A stretch of DNA of 64,000 nucleotides from Bidens hawaiensis (taxonomy: Eukaryota; Streptophyta; Magnoliopsida; Asterales; Asteraceae), in assembly GCA_021521415.1 (NCBI GenBank), contig JAIQDT010002053.1, forward strand, positions 248,001 to 312,000, in the 5' to 3' direction. Shown one piece after another: positions 35,236-46,340 of the stretch. The position numbers and the translations under genes were made by a program. Within the stretch, counting starts at the first letter, position 1; every line of letters starts with the position of its first letter. A model generated the notes under the pieces. That model made no database searches, was not told the DNA's origin, and saw only the letters and a program-made list of their open reading frames with translations.

Positions 35236-35482
35236 AAGGAGTAACGAAGGATTCCATTCGTTAAAGGACTGGATGACGAACTGGATGACGAACTAAAGAT
35301 TGATAGAATGACAGAAGGGTCCCTGGACTTAAGATAAAATTGATTAGTTACAAAGAAGCCCTCAAACTTTATGAATTAGAAAAATAAAATAATAGATTAG
35401 AATTAAAATGAAAAATGTGTTAAGACAGTTAACGAAAATAATAGCTCGACCCCATCCAGGAGCTCTTCCACTTAGACCCTGC

Positions 35483-35527
35483 TAGGGGCTGCCGCCCCTA
35501 CACCCCGCTTCCAGGGGCGCTGCCCCC
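35483..35527. repeat. two GC-rich hairpins in the gypsy LTR
   Basis: TAGGGGC and GCCCCTA form a perfect 7-bp stem around TGCC (35483-35500). A second GGGGC...GCCCC pair follows at 35514-35526. Such blocks are common in plant LTR transcripts; the role is unknown. Confidence 0.5.
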
Positions 35528-35967
35528 GGACCCCCGTTCGTTGAGGGTTATAATAATTGTTATACAGTTAGTCGCCCACATCTAAAGAAAGGACTAACCA
35601 TTAACGGTGAATGTAACCGAGTTCAGGTGAGTTCTAGCCCCACTTCCTTATGTTTTCGGGGTTGTGTGCATACTCGACGTGAAGTGTGAATACACTTACC
35701 TTAGGTGGTAAGTGTATTCTATAATGTTTGATGTGATATATATATATATATATATATATAGATGTTATGAATGGATGTCTGTTGATGTGTGAATGATCTT
35801 CGGATATTGCACGTATCGCTAAAGAGAATGATTGCCAGGTAATAAGTAGTGTGTATGAATGTTATATTGTGACTTGTTATTTATGTAACCGATGTAACGA
35901 TAAGAAGTGTGTTGTAGGTATGTCGAGTTAGAGTGTGGTAGAAGTGGTAACAAGTTTGTAAGGGTGT

Positions 35968-36110
35968 AAGTGGCATGACGATGGTACGTGGTAGGGTAAG
36001 CCTATATGTGTCTTGTTGATTAAGTGGCATAAAGATAGTACGTGGGATGGCAAGCCTCTACGTGCCTTTGTTAAATAAGTGGCAATTCGTAGGTACGTGG
36101 GATGAGACTG
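35968..36110 (+). repeat. three ~54-bp tandem units
   Basis: Units begin TAAGTGGCAT or TAAGTGGCAA at 35968, 36021 and 36076, each with GGTACGTGG or AGTACGTGG inside. Confidence 0.65.
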
Positions 36111-36796
36111 TTTATAAATCTATAAAATCTTTATTTTGATCAGCAGCATAATGGTTTAAGTCAACTTGGGGTGATATGGTAAAAGTCAAACTAAGCCTGA
36201 ACCAAGATTAGAGGTTGATAGTTTCTGATATTCTGTGCCCTAATTGATTATTAAATCATAACTCAAAAATACTCGAAGGTTTGCCATAAGATTTAAGTGG
36301 ATGACAATATCAATGACCAACTTAATACTAGTCATAATAACGCTGAAATATAAAACTGTGATGGAAATGCGATTTAATCAATATGAGTCTCTACTCAACT
36401 CACAAAAATATCAACTGTTTTCGTAGAATAGTTTTCATATTTGTTTTTGTTTTATGTGCTTTTTAATTCGAAAATATTCAAAGATCCAAAAATATTGTGT
36501 TTTTCTATTTTTTATTTTCTGCTTTATTTTCGATTTTCGAGCTAAAGGGTACATATTTGAAAAAGAAAATACTTATAATATTTTCCCAATTTTATTTAAT
36601 TCTTTTATTTAATTGTTGTGAGTTAATTTTCTTAACTTATGTGTTTTTACCGCAAATAACGTTAAGGTATTGCATCTTACTCCGAGAAGTAAGATATCTA
36701 AGGTAAAGTTCGTCGGCATACGGGTTTTGATAAATTATTTAATTCTTGAAATTTAAACTGAAAATTTCAATTTTAAATTGTTTATTTAATTGCTAT

Positions 36797-37760
36797 TCGC
36801 TATGTGTATACATAACGAATAGAATCCATTCGCTATCTATACTGATAACGAATGTGGGTCACTCATTCTTCATTTTTATAACGAATAAGCTTATTCGTTA
36901 TCATCATTCGCTTACGCTACACTGATAACATATGACACCATTCGTTATTAATATTGATAACGAATGAAGAAACGAATCTAAATTGATTCATTGTGAAACT
37001 TAACTTATTGTTCATTCATTAACAGGGTTACGTACGAATCAACGAATATGAACCATTTGTTAATTTTGAATTAACAAATGGATCCATTCATTTGTCTTCG
37101 GTTGTGTGCCATCTGCACTATATAAGGAACAGGAGGTGAACGAATCGGTTCATTCGTTCATCGCGATTACTACAAACAATAAGCAAACCCTTGTCAAAAT
37201 TTTTCAAAATTCTTGGCCATCACCAAATACATTTTTATTTAGTGATTAAGATACATAAGGTATAGACGATGCTTACGCAATGTTTTTCGTCAAATTTCTT
37301 GAACATTAGCAAGGTTAATTAGTCAATTTCTTAACCGGGTATATTTTATGAATGACAATCACCTTAACCATGGATTTTAATCTTAATGGTTGATTGGGAT
37401 TGAGTATCGATGATTATAAGAGTTCAATGATTCTTGTGGTTCATCGATTCATTGTCATACATGAGTTTATTGTCTTTTGATTGAATGTTTGACTGTCTAT
37501 GTTCTTATTTAATTTTGGCTTTGACGAACTGAGGTCAAAGTTGATATGTTGATTTGTTACTGAATAACGAATAGCTTCTAATTCGTTAACCACTCATACC
37601 AAATAAGCATCATTTGTGTTATTTTGTAACGAATGAATCTTCATTCGTTTCACATATATAACGAATGGACTCTTTAACAAATATTTATACATTCGTTAAG
37701 ATGACAATAATGAATCATGCCATTCGTTATAACGAATGACAACATTCGTCATAACGAATG
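36797..37760. repeat. ATTCGTTA/TAACGAAT word array in the element C spacer
   Basis: More than 20 copies of ATTCG(T/C)TA or its reverse TAACGAAT occur on both sides of the TATA box at 37119. Many are paired as inverted repeats, for example near 36880-36905, 36935-36965 and 37715-37745. The array is shared in kind with the 3' LTR (41047-41330) and with the LTR at 47599. Confidence 0.7.
37119..37125 (+). promoter_or_regulatory. TATA box upstream of the env-like ORF of C
   Basis: CACTATATAAGG lies just after the densest part of the word array and about 760 bases before the ATG. With the intron at 37260 it predicts a first exon of about 110 nt, the same as in element A. Confidence 0.5.
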
Positions 37761-37876
37761 TACTATTGAATGACACTTGTAATTATTTCAACATAATTCA
37801 ATTTGTTTAAGTATAAATTGAATTTTTTTTAGATTAATTATTCATGTTACTGATCTTCGGGGTTGTGTATTTATAG
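37260..37876 (+). other. predicted leader intron of the element C env-like ORF
   Basis: The donor is AAG|GTATAG at 37260. The acceptor TTTATAG ends at 37876, two bases before ATG 37879. The donor is weaker than in element A. The placement relative to the TATA box and ATG is the same in both. Confidence 0.4.
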
Positions 37877-37878
37877 CA

Positions 37879-40851
37879 ATGGCTGATGAGTTTATTCAAG
37901 ATGCTCTTGCTGTCGATCCACAACCAGCTGTTCAAGAACAACCTCTCGTATAGTAACAACAAGCCCCACATGCTCCTTTGTTAATATTCGATAAGAAGCA
38001 AAATACTTGTGCTTTCGTGCAAGAAAATTTCACCGATCAGGACATCTTTGGCGATATCATTACGTTTTTATGCCGATCCAGGATTCATTCGGAAAAATAT
38101 GTGGAGTCCGAGAATCATATGGTTGCCGAGATCAACAAGACGACAATCACAATCTCTCCCAGTGTGATACGTCGAGTGCTACGATTTGTTCACAACATGG
38201 ACATTCCATGTGAGATTGATAAGACGTTGATACGGGGTTTATTTAGACGATTATTTTATTCTGGGAACCTTCAACGTTCCCAATACAACAAGGCGTATTT
38301 GTGTGCTCCATACAAATACTTATTACATGTATTAATACATATCATTGGGGGACTCAAGGGTGGTTTTGATGATTGTCGGATTATGCTTCAATCCGCAGTC
38401 GTTGCTCTTATTTTGAACAAACCGTTCGACTTCTCCGAGCTCATATTTAACCATCTCAAGGAGAATTGCTTAATGAAGAATCGTCATAGCAAGTTCTTGA
38501 TGTATCCGAGATTTGTTCAGCTAATTATCCAAGATCTGGTTCCTGATAATGTAATCGAAGAGACATTAATCAATGATGTGTTAAAGTTGGAACACATGAA
38601 TATTGATACCATGAAAAGAATGAAGACTTATCGTAGTCAAGAACCAGAAGATCATCCAAGGACCAATCGTTTAATTGGTCACTTGGCGAATCCGGAATAT
38701 GTATGTACTTCTGATGATCTTTGTATTCATGACGACTCGGATTCCAAACGCGAAGAATGACCAGGTGGGAAAGATGGTGGTATTGATGATGATGGAGATG
38801 GTGGAAACGGGGAAGATCGACGTGTTGACGTTGAGGCAGACAGCTCACATGCTGCTCAACGAAAACGTAAGGGCAGGGTAAAAGTGCAAGATCAACCGCC
38901 CAAACGTCATATTAGGCACGGTTCAGGAGTGGAGATTGGTCCACAGGTTCCTAGCTCGTCTGCACAACAACGGCCGGTGGTGTCACTTACTACTAGCACC
39001 CCGACACTTACTTTGACGACGACCGTTTCTTCTGATCCAAGGCTTGGCACAATTCCTCAATCTGTTTTATCTCCTATGCCAACGCTTCCTACTACACCAA
39101 CGGTGATTTCTGCTACTCCTACGTTGATGCGGACACAACCTTCGGCTTTATCATTTATGAGAATCAGCCGTCCACAAGGTCCGGTGCAGCCTGTCCCAGC
39201 TTCATTTCATGCTTTACCACCCACACATCAGATGGACATGCTTCTAAGTTTGATTTATTTATATGAGAAGAAAATGGCGGGTAATCGTCAACTTCAAGAA
39301 CAAATGATGAGAAATCAACGTCGTTTGATGGGGTATGTCTCGTTTTTTCAGAAGAAGACAAAGGATTTTTGTGAGATTGTTGTAGCTCAGGGGGGGTAAA
39401 GATGAAGGAGAAAGAGGACCTTATTCTTCAATTAACCTGCAAAGACAACGCATTAAAGAAGTTAAAGAATGATGATGAAGATAAGGATCCTGATTCTGCC
39501 GATGCTAGCAGAAGTGGGCCGAAACAAGCTCACGGCTCGTCCTTTGCAGGTCCGAGTGGTGGTGGTGAAGGCAATGATCGGTAGTTAGTCGTTTATCAAG
39601 ACACAACTAGTGTTAAGCATATCGAGTCGATCAAAGACAACATTATTTTATTTATGGATTATGACAAGGGGTGGTGATGAGTACCACCAACGCTGACGAG
39701 ATCGAGTAGGGTGAAATTGTTGATCATGCCCTGTCTCGTGATCAAATATCATTATTGTTGGGGTTAAAAGATGAAGAGATGGATGCGTTGGAGGCTGAGA
39801 AGGAAATGGAGGTTGTGAATGATGAAGAGGTTTTGATTGACACGAGTGTTCCACAAGGGAATACGTCGTATATTTATGAAAATGAGGAGATAGAGGTCAA
39901 AGATGTGGCGAATGATGAGTACCCTGACTTGTATACATGATCAAATGTTGATCACGGTATTCCATCATTCACAGAAGAACATGTTAAAGCTGCCGAGGAT
40001 CATCTTGAGAAAACAACAATAAGGAAGGAGAAAGTATCAACTAAGGGATCAGGCTCGTTGGATCCTGATGTTGAGGGCTGGTTCGGAGATCATAACAACA
40101 CCCTAACTTTGAAGATCATTGAAGCCTACCGATACGTTGACCAAGAACACAAGTCGGATGTCAGCGCACGTGCAAACGCAAATCAGAAGACTACATTCAA
40201 ACCTATGCAAACAGTCAACAGTGACATCGTTTCTTGGTTATACGATTTGGAATTGAGAGTTTATATAATTAAGTGGTAGAACGGTGTTCAGTATTTTCAA
40301 CATATCACTAACGTTCTCTCACTGTCGAGGTGGGATGCGCGGACGCTCAGCAATCGGACATTTGTTAACCGTGGTGGAAATCACTTAGCAGGATGGTTTC
40401 ATCAACATCTGCTCTTTGAGGTCAACCACGGGTTTAAGTTCTTTAAACCGAAGGTGCCAACAAGGAAATACATCGGCGAGATTGATCCTAAAACAGTTGG
40501 AGGAAGTTGGTTCTTAAAGTAAAGCCGCCCAGAACTATGAAGTGTGTACCAGTGAAGACCTTTCCGCAAGATCCTCATCTATTGTTCAATTGATGGTACT
40601 ACGACAACAACACAGGAGAGGCAGTCATCGTGTTGGGCAAAGGGCTGGAGACAAAGTTAATACTAGTCATAGACCAAATGTGGCTCGTTAACTTATCAGA
40701 GACCGACAATGATGTTTTGTTTGAGAAAAAGATTTTTTTTGAATGGCGTGAAGATTATGATCGAGCTATGCAATTCCAACGCGTTGTACGTGTGTGTCAT
40801 GCGTTCGGGATTCATAGTTGTTGTGATTGGAAGACCAAGAGGTTCAAATAA
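37879..40851 (+). pseudogene. env-like third ORF of copia element C, broken
   Basis: It starts MADEFIQDA. The N-terminal block (37978-38560) matches the layout of the ORF at 1435-4304: an IRRVLRF-type helix, the NLQRSQYNKAYL segment, ILNKPFDFSELIFNHL and FLMYPRFVQLI. An acidic stretch, a basic KRKGR patch, a Ser/Thr/Pro-rich linker (38940-39190) and a coiled coil (about 39250-39480) follow. The C-terminal part (40058-40851) has WFGDHNNTLTLK and WFHQHLLFEVNHG and is not recognised. Breaks are TAG-TAA at 37951-37956 (Gln codons before decay), TGA 38758 in frame, a frameshift in the G run near 39390, further frameshifts after 39584, and stops at 39938, 40277 and 40520. It ends just before the polypurine tract, so it is the last ORF of the element. 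Confidence 0.75.
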
Positions 40852-40872
40852 AGAAAAGAAAAAGGGCTCAAG

Positions 40873-40885
40873 ACGAGGGGGTGTT
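40873..40885 (+). other. polypurine tract of copia C
   Basis: ACGAGGGGGTGTT directly precedes the LTR start TGTTAGTGCA at 40886. It fixes the orientation and places the env-like ORF inside the element at its 3' end. Confidence 0.75.
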
Positions 40886-41046
40886 TGTTAGTGCACGGTT
40901 TTGTCGTCTCGAGTCTATGTAAATGTTACGTAATTTATTATTATTTTATTGTAAAAGGCAATTTAGTAATTATAAGTCCCATTGTTAAGTTATAGTTCAT
41001 TTGTTAAGGATGTTTAATGAATGAAAATTAATTGTTATCATTACAT

Positions 41047-41330
41047 GTCCATTCGTTAAGGATGTTTAACGAATGGACCTTATACGTAATGTTATGGCTC
41101 ATTCGTTAAGGTAGTTTAACGAATGAGACCAGTCGTGTTTATTAGATGTTCATTCATTAAGGATGTTTAATGAATGGACCTTAATCGTTATATATTGTAT
41201 CCATTCGTCATGGAATGTTGACGAATGGGGTATAGCGAATGAGTCATTCTCTATACCATTTTGGTTTATTTATGTAATGAATACGAATGAAGGTCATTCG
41301 GTACGGAATGTGTAACGAATGGCATTCGTC
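41047..41330. repeat. CATTCGTTA-loop-TAACGAATG hairpin array
   Basis: Five hairpins lie in 280 bp. Each has a 9-bp stem CATTCGTTA/TAACGAATG or a compensated variant (CATTCATTA/TAATGAATG, CATTCGTCA/TGACGAATG), with loops of about 8-10 bases such as AGGATGTT. In two variants the change in one arm is matched by the change in the other arm. Confidence 0.8.
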
Positions 41331-41333
41331 TTC

Positions 41334-41340
41334 TATAAAT
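41334..41340 (+). promoter_or_regulatory. LTR TATA box of copia C
   Basis: TTCTATAAATAGG lies directly after the hairpin array. The LTR at 47599 has CTTATAAATAGG in the same place (47891-47897). Confidence 0.55.
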
Positions 41341-41519
41341 AGGTTGTTCAGACTAAGTTTAATTTAAGTGTTTATAAAGTAATTTATCCTGTGTCGTTAC
41401 TCTGCCCTATTATCAACTCAACACTTCACTGATATTATCAAGCCTAATATACATGAACATATATTAAATAACTAGATTTGATGTTCAATTGATATGACGG
41501 ATATGTTTAATTGAAGCTC

Positions 41520-43075
41520 TATCGTGTTTTGTTTCGGACACTTATTCAAATGCATTCACAAAATTTACATGTTCTCCAGCTTGTTGATCCTCACTAATTA
41601 CCTCAACTACATTTTCCCTCTAAATGATAGAGTTCCAGTTAAAACCTTCATTCGGTTGTGCGTGACAAGCTTTTGATTACGAGGTCTCGGGTTTCATTGA
41701 TGATTCAGCTGGTATAGGAGAGCTTTGATGATAAATGGTCTGTCTATTGTAGTCCCTACCTAATGGATTAGTACTATTTTCTCCAACTTTTGGGTTCGTG
41801 CATTGCCTCTTGAAATGTCCTTTCTCCTTGCATCGAACACATCAGAACTTTGACTTGTCAAATCCTAGTTTGACTTCGTCCCATCATTACAATTCTTTCC
41901 AGTAATTTCCCTGAATCTTTGAGCTCTTCTGACGACGCTAGCCATGCACCAACAACATCTCCATCTCTTCTGGATTAATTTGATCATAATCCTCTTTAGT
42001 CATGTTATAGTTTCTAATTTTCCCAGCTATTAAACATTCATATGACTCAAAAGGACGGATCCTAGAAAAGCCATATGTTCTTGAACATTCTCGGCAGTAA
42101 TTCCACTGATGTTCTTGATGTTAACAACTATGTTGCATTGCGTAACATCAAATGATGGACTCATAGGTTTTGAGGATTGATCATAAGAAGAATTGGTTCC
42201 AGTGTAAGTGCTTGTGTAGTGTGGTATGTTGGTTGGTTGAAATTGGCTTGGTTGTGAACTACCACCACAGTTATTGTTAGTGACAAAAGCTGTTTGGATT
42301 TTCGGGCTACGAGCTACTACAGATTGTGATGAACTGAAGTATAACCCGATATCTTGAGTTACCACAGTATTCTTCATTTTCTGCTTCTTGCTGACTTTGA
42401 ACTCTTGTGCTTCCAATTTTCAATAAATCGGTCTATAGTCAATATAGCGTATGCAATCGGGTTTGACTGTTGAATCATGATGAATGTCTCCCATTCTTCA
42501 GATAGAGAATCAGCAAGTTTATCAATATATTCATACTCTGGCTTCTCAATGCCCAATCTCTTCATTTCATTGACCAGATGACAGTACCTCTCGATAAAGT
42601 GAGCCATTGTTTTTCCTTTAACCAAGGTGAGGATATCAAATTCCTTCTTTAACAGAGCCATTCTAGAGTTCCTCATATCCGAGTTCCCTCTATCCTTGTT
42701 AAGTAAAGCTTACCAGATCGAGTGACATGAGCCATTATGCTGTAACAACTGGAAAATCTCGGACTTAATAGCTTGTTGAAAAAGATTCATCATTTTCCTT
42801 TCTCGGAGAAATCTTGCTCTATCACCCTCAAGAATTTGGGATAAACGATAGCTGGTACCATTCTTGTTACGTGGAATGATGCACTCCACTTCGACAGCTT
42901 CCCATGCATCATAGTTAACAGTTTGCACATACCTCTCAAATTTATCTGCCCAACTCGTATAATCCTCCATTCTCAATTGCTTAGGTGGCTTAGTAGACGT
43001 GTCCATATCATTCTCTAGATTTATGTTTTGAAGTATTGCTGAAGGTTGTGTCACGAAAGCATTCATTTCCTCCAT
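41520..43075 (-). pseudogene. gag of copia element D, 5' part only
   Basis: It starts MEEMNAFVTQ at 43075. The capsid-like region has MEDYTSWADKFERYVQ and KTMAHFIERYCHLVNEMKRLGI, both typical of copia gag. A CCHC knuckle, CVRCKEKGHFKRQC, lies about 41790-41832. Coding text fades near 41520, next to the 3' LTR of element C. Stops lie at 42710 and 42030 and frameshifts near 42390 and 41900. No pol is present, so the element is truncated. Confidence 0.82.
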
Positions 43076-43139
43076 AGTTGCACGTATACCAAGAAAATCA
43101 GTATATATGGCGTTTAAGTATGTTAATCGTGTAAGTATT

Positions 43140-43370
43140 AATGGTGTGTAAGTATTTGAAGCATCTAAGTATCTTATACTCTGTACAAAAATTATACGGC
43201 GTATAAGTCTTATACGACTTTAATAGACTTATACATGTTAAACTTATACTCTTTAACATGATCTTATACGCAATACATATACGGAGAAGTGACTTAGACA
43301 GAGATCATCTTATACGACAAATATGTCTTATTCGAAGATAAGAAACTATTACGTGTATCAGGACCACTTA
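43140..43370. repeat. CGTATAAG/CTTATACG word array in the element D leader
   Basis: About ten copies of TTATACG, CGTATAAG or GTCTTAT-type words occur between the primer site and the gag ATG. The same word is in U3 of the LTR (43871-43960). Confidence 0.6.
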
Positions 43371-43613
43371 TACACTGCAGTCTCTGTGAATTGAAACATG
43401 ATCTGTATCTTGATGAATCTTATTGAATTTGATGTTTAACTCTTGCAGAAATGATCACTATGTATTTACGAACATGTCATTAAGATGAATCTGATTTTGA
43501 ACCACAAATGAGTGTGTAATTGGAGAAATAAGTATTATTGTACACTTTGACTAGAAAATCTTCAAATTGATACGAGGTGATGTGTTCAATTCAGTAGTAA
43601 ACACGAGCCTAAT

Positions 43614-43625
43614 ACTTTGATACCA
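43614..43625 (-). other. primer-binding site of copia D
   Basis: The minus strand reads TGGTATCAAAGT, three bases after the LTR end TTTCA at 43628. It fits an initiator-Met tRNA primer with one altered base relative to the site of A. Confidence 0.8.
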
Positions 43626-43997
43626 CTTGAAAGACCGGATGCCGGATCATAAGATGTCATCGTAAATGTGTAGATAAAATATGATACGGACCGAAAATGT
43701 TGTGTTACTATACTATGCAATAAGGCGGAAACATAATAGTAAAGGAATTAAATACATGTCAACTCAAAGGAAATATCACTATATTCATATAACAATGTCA
43801 GTACAAGTGATAATATTTTCTACCAAAGATTACAAAAGATTACATGATCAAGCATATTTATACATGATACCTAAGGCCGTATAAGTCTTTCCAGCGTATA
43901 AGACTTATATGTCGTATAAGTCTTATCCGCTGGTTAGCATACTTATATGCCCTTAACATGCTATATTAACAATTTCAGCTCTTTTAACAATACAAGA

Positions 43998-46308
43998 TGT
44001 AACAACCTAAATTTTTCAAATTATTATTTGAATTAAATAACCGATCCATTTCGATGTCCGGGAAATTTTATTTCATTTATAGAGTTAAATTGATTATTCT
44101 ATTATTATTATTAAATTATAATTACAACTTTAACGTTTTTACATTTTTAACCCAAACTATAAACTTTAATTTCTCTTGTACCCGCATTCTAACTCCAGGG
44201 TCCTTTTTGTAATATTGTTATAACCCATATTTTATAAACTGGGTCTCCAAGATCCAAACCCAAATCCTTATACATTTCTTATACCCGATTTCACAATTCA
44301 TTTACTTGGACCATAATTTCCGTAATATATATGTTAATTGATCTTGTGAAAATCATTGTTATAGTATTTTCGGCCTAATAAACGATCTAAACATGTTAAT
44401 AATACCAAATGTGATCCATTCTTCCCTAACTACGATACCGACATTAGTTTGATCTTGATGAACACAAAAACTTGCGAGATAATTTAATTAAATACTAAGA
44501 TACGATTCCTAAACCCTAACCGTCATAAGCCCTGTAAATAATTGATCAACGTTTACTTTCTCATCCATAAACCCTTTTCGCCGTCAACTGTAACGATAAA
44601 TCCACCTTCTTCTGGTCATCCTCTGAGGTAATTAATTGATGTTTTATAATCGCAATCACTTGATAAACTAAATCCCTAAGGCTTAAATAATTAACGATAA
44701 CAGAATTAGTCGATTTTAATTGTTAGGGCTTGTTCTTGATCTCTGATTAATTTGCGTCTGCATATAAATAATCATTCCTAACCCTTGTTGCACATCGATG
44801 GTTAGCCTAGCTAGTTTAGACATGGGTTAGGGGATGGTAGTTCGGGGGTTCGACCCCTGCACCACGTTTTTTTAGATAAATTTTGATACTTTTCTTTTAA
44901 AAGTATTTTATTAACTATAATAATAATAATTAAAATTAAATAAAATATTTTACTAAGAACCAACTATAATATTGGTGTTTCTCGCATCTTTCTTCCGTGT
45001 ATGTACATATATGTAAACATTGATGTATATATACGTATATATAACATCACATAAACTAATTGATATTATATATATATATATATATTTAAAGGCAAACTTT
45101 ATATACGATTTAACATACTAATAATATGCTTAAAGATGTATTTTACATATGTAATATATTTATATAGTAAAATATTATAATATACTTTTAAAAGAATTTA
45201 CTAATTGATTTACATATATTTGCTATAAAACGATTATAATAAAGTGGCTGGAAAACGGGCAACAAGCTGCGACGCAGCCCCCTTTTGAATAGCAAAGCCA
45301 ATCCTACTAAAAACGAAGTTTTGGAACCTAGGAGCTGAAGAGGTTCCCTGCACAACACGCTCAACCCTACTCAAAAAATTCATAGCCTCTGGGGCCAGAA
45401 AACCAATTGTATCAGTGCCCAATGGAAGAAAGGCACGTTGATTCTCTAAACAAGATTTCTCGTTGTTAACAATTTTTCCCGATTCAGCCTTCAACGCAGC
45501 ATGACCCACAAAACAAATTATAACTATCGACTCTAATATCCTATCTAGTTCATTAACTTAGCGTATCTGCATTCTATCTTCCTTAATTGGCTTTATTGTC
45601 AACACATGATTTCCCCGAATCATCATTCTTAATATTCTCTTTTCACCTTTGCTGGTCTATTGAGGTTAGTTACACATTCCCTTATTTTACTTGTTTTCAA
45701 CATTTTGGTGTCATATGCGTTGATATATTATTTCTTTATTATCTAATAAACAAACTGCAACTATTGTTACATTTGTTTACAATTTGTACCTTACTTGTTA
45801 TTTGTTTATCTGTTTTTGTGAATCGCAATCGAAGAGGTCCAGTATATTCTCATAATAGTATGATCATACGACAGTCGTAATAGTCATCGTGCTTTTCGAC
45901 ATCTCATTTATTTTTTCTCATTGGTTAAATTGTTTATCTCGATTAACTTGTTGCAATATTTATTTTTCTATTATATGTACGTTAAAACTGGTGTGTTGCT
46001 CACTCAACCTTGTGTTGACAAATCTACTTTATTTTTTACGCATATGCAGGTAATCGTGTGATGCGAAGTTAGTTCAAGTTTTGCAAACACTTAAGAATAA
46101 AGATAGAGAAATTAAACGAGACATTTGTTTCATGATTTATGTTCGTTTGGAGAACTATTTGCCTTTTTGGATATTGTATGGAATATTTTGTTTTAATTGA
46201 ATTTTACTTAATAGATATTGAAATTTCCATTATTGCATGATAGTACTTTGAGAGTTGTGAGCAGTTAGTTCACGCCCCGACATTTCCGTTGTAGGTTGGG
46301 GTGTGACA
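43998..46308 (+). mobile_element. solo gypsy-type LTR with perfect 5-bp duplication
   Basis: It starts TGTAACAACC and ends GGGTGTGACA. CAAGA flanks it at 43993-43997 and 46309-46313. No primer site or internal region is present, so it is a solo LTR left by recombination between the two LTRs of a full element. Near 44825-44870 is a phrase like GGTAGTTCGGGGGTTCGACCCCTGC, which resembles a tRNA B-box but has no tRNA fold that I can support. It includes (TA)n at 45067-45086. Confidence 0.88.
45238..45509 (-). pseudogene. fragment related to plant LINE-type ORF tail
   Basis: An open stretch of about 90 aa with the blocks FGFLAPEAM-like text (IGFLAPEAMNFLSRVERVV) and FSRIGFAIQKGAASQLVARF. This resembles a C-terminal block found after the RT of RTE-type plant LINEs, often labelled auxilin-like. 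It lies inside the solo LTR on the opposite strand. The gene is a fragment with no RT next to it. The family call is from memory and not certain. Confidence 0.45.
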
Positions 46309-46340
46309 CAAGATCCAACATTAGACATTTTGCACTAACA

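Larger units (their letters stand above)
34373..36115 (+). mobile_element. gypsy LTR fragment, 3' end missing
   Basis: It starts TGTAACATCCCG and resembles the LTR of B in layout, not in detail: an AT-rich TATA region (ATATAAAAACC near 34519), a CT-rich leader, a GGTGAGTTCTAGCCCC block near 35625 like the one at 12560, and tandem repeats near the 3' side. No TTACA end or primer site follows, so the 3' end has been lost at about 36115. It includes an (AT)n tract at 35736-35760. Confidence 0.6.
40886..41500 (+). repeat. 3' LTR of copia C
   Basis: It begins TGTTAGTGCACGG, like the LTRs at 47599, 46340 (minus) and 48800 (minus). U3 holds the hairpin array 41047-41330 and then TATAAAT at 41334-41340. 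The right end is unclear: gag of element D is readable from about 41520, so the LTR ends before that. Confidence 0.7.
43628..46340 (-). repeat. 5' LTR of copia D, interrupted by a solo LTR
   Basis: On the minus strand the LTR begins TGTTAGTGCA at 46340 and ends TCA at 43628. Without the 2,311-bp insert and one copy of the duplication, it is about 397 bp. U3 has the words CGTATAAG at 43871-43960 and a TATAAAT box at 43856-43862. Confidence 0.75.

Noticed and set aside
44825..44870. GGTTCGACCCC phrase as a tRNA gene
   Set aside because: It resembles a B-box, but I could not fold acceptor, D and anticodon arms around it.
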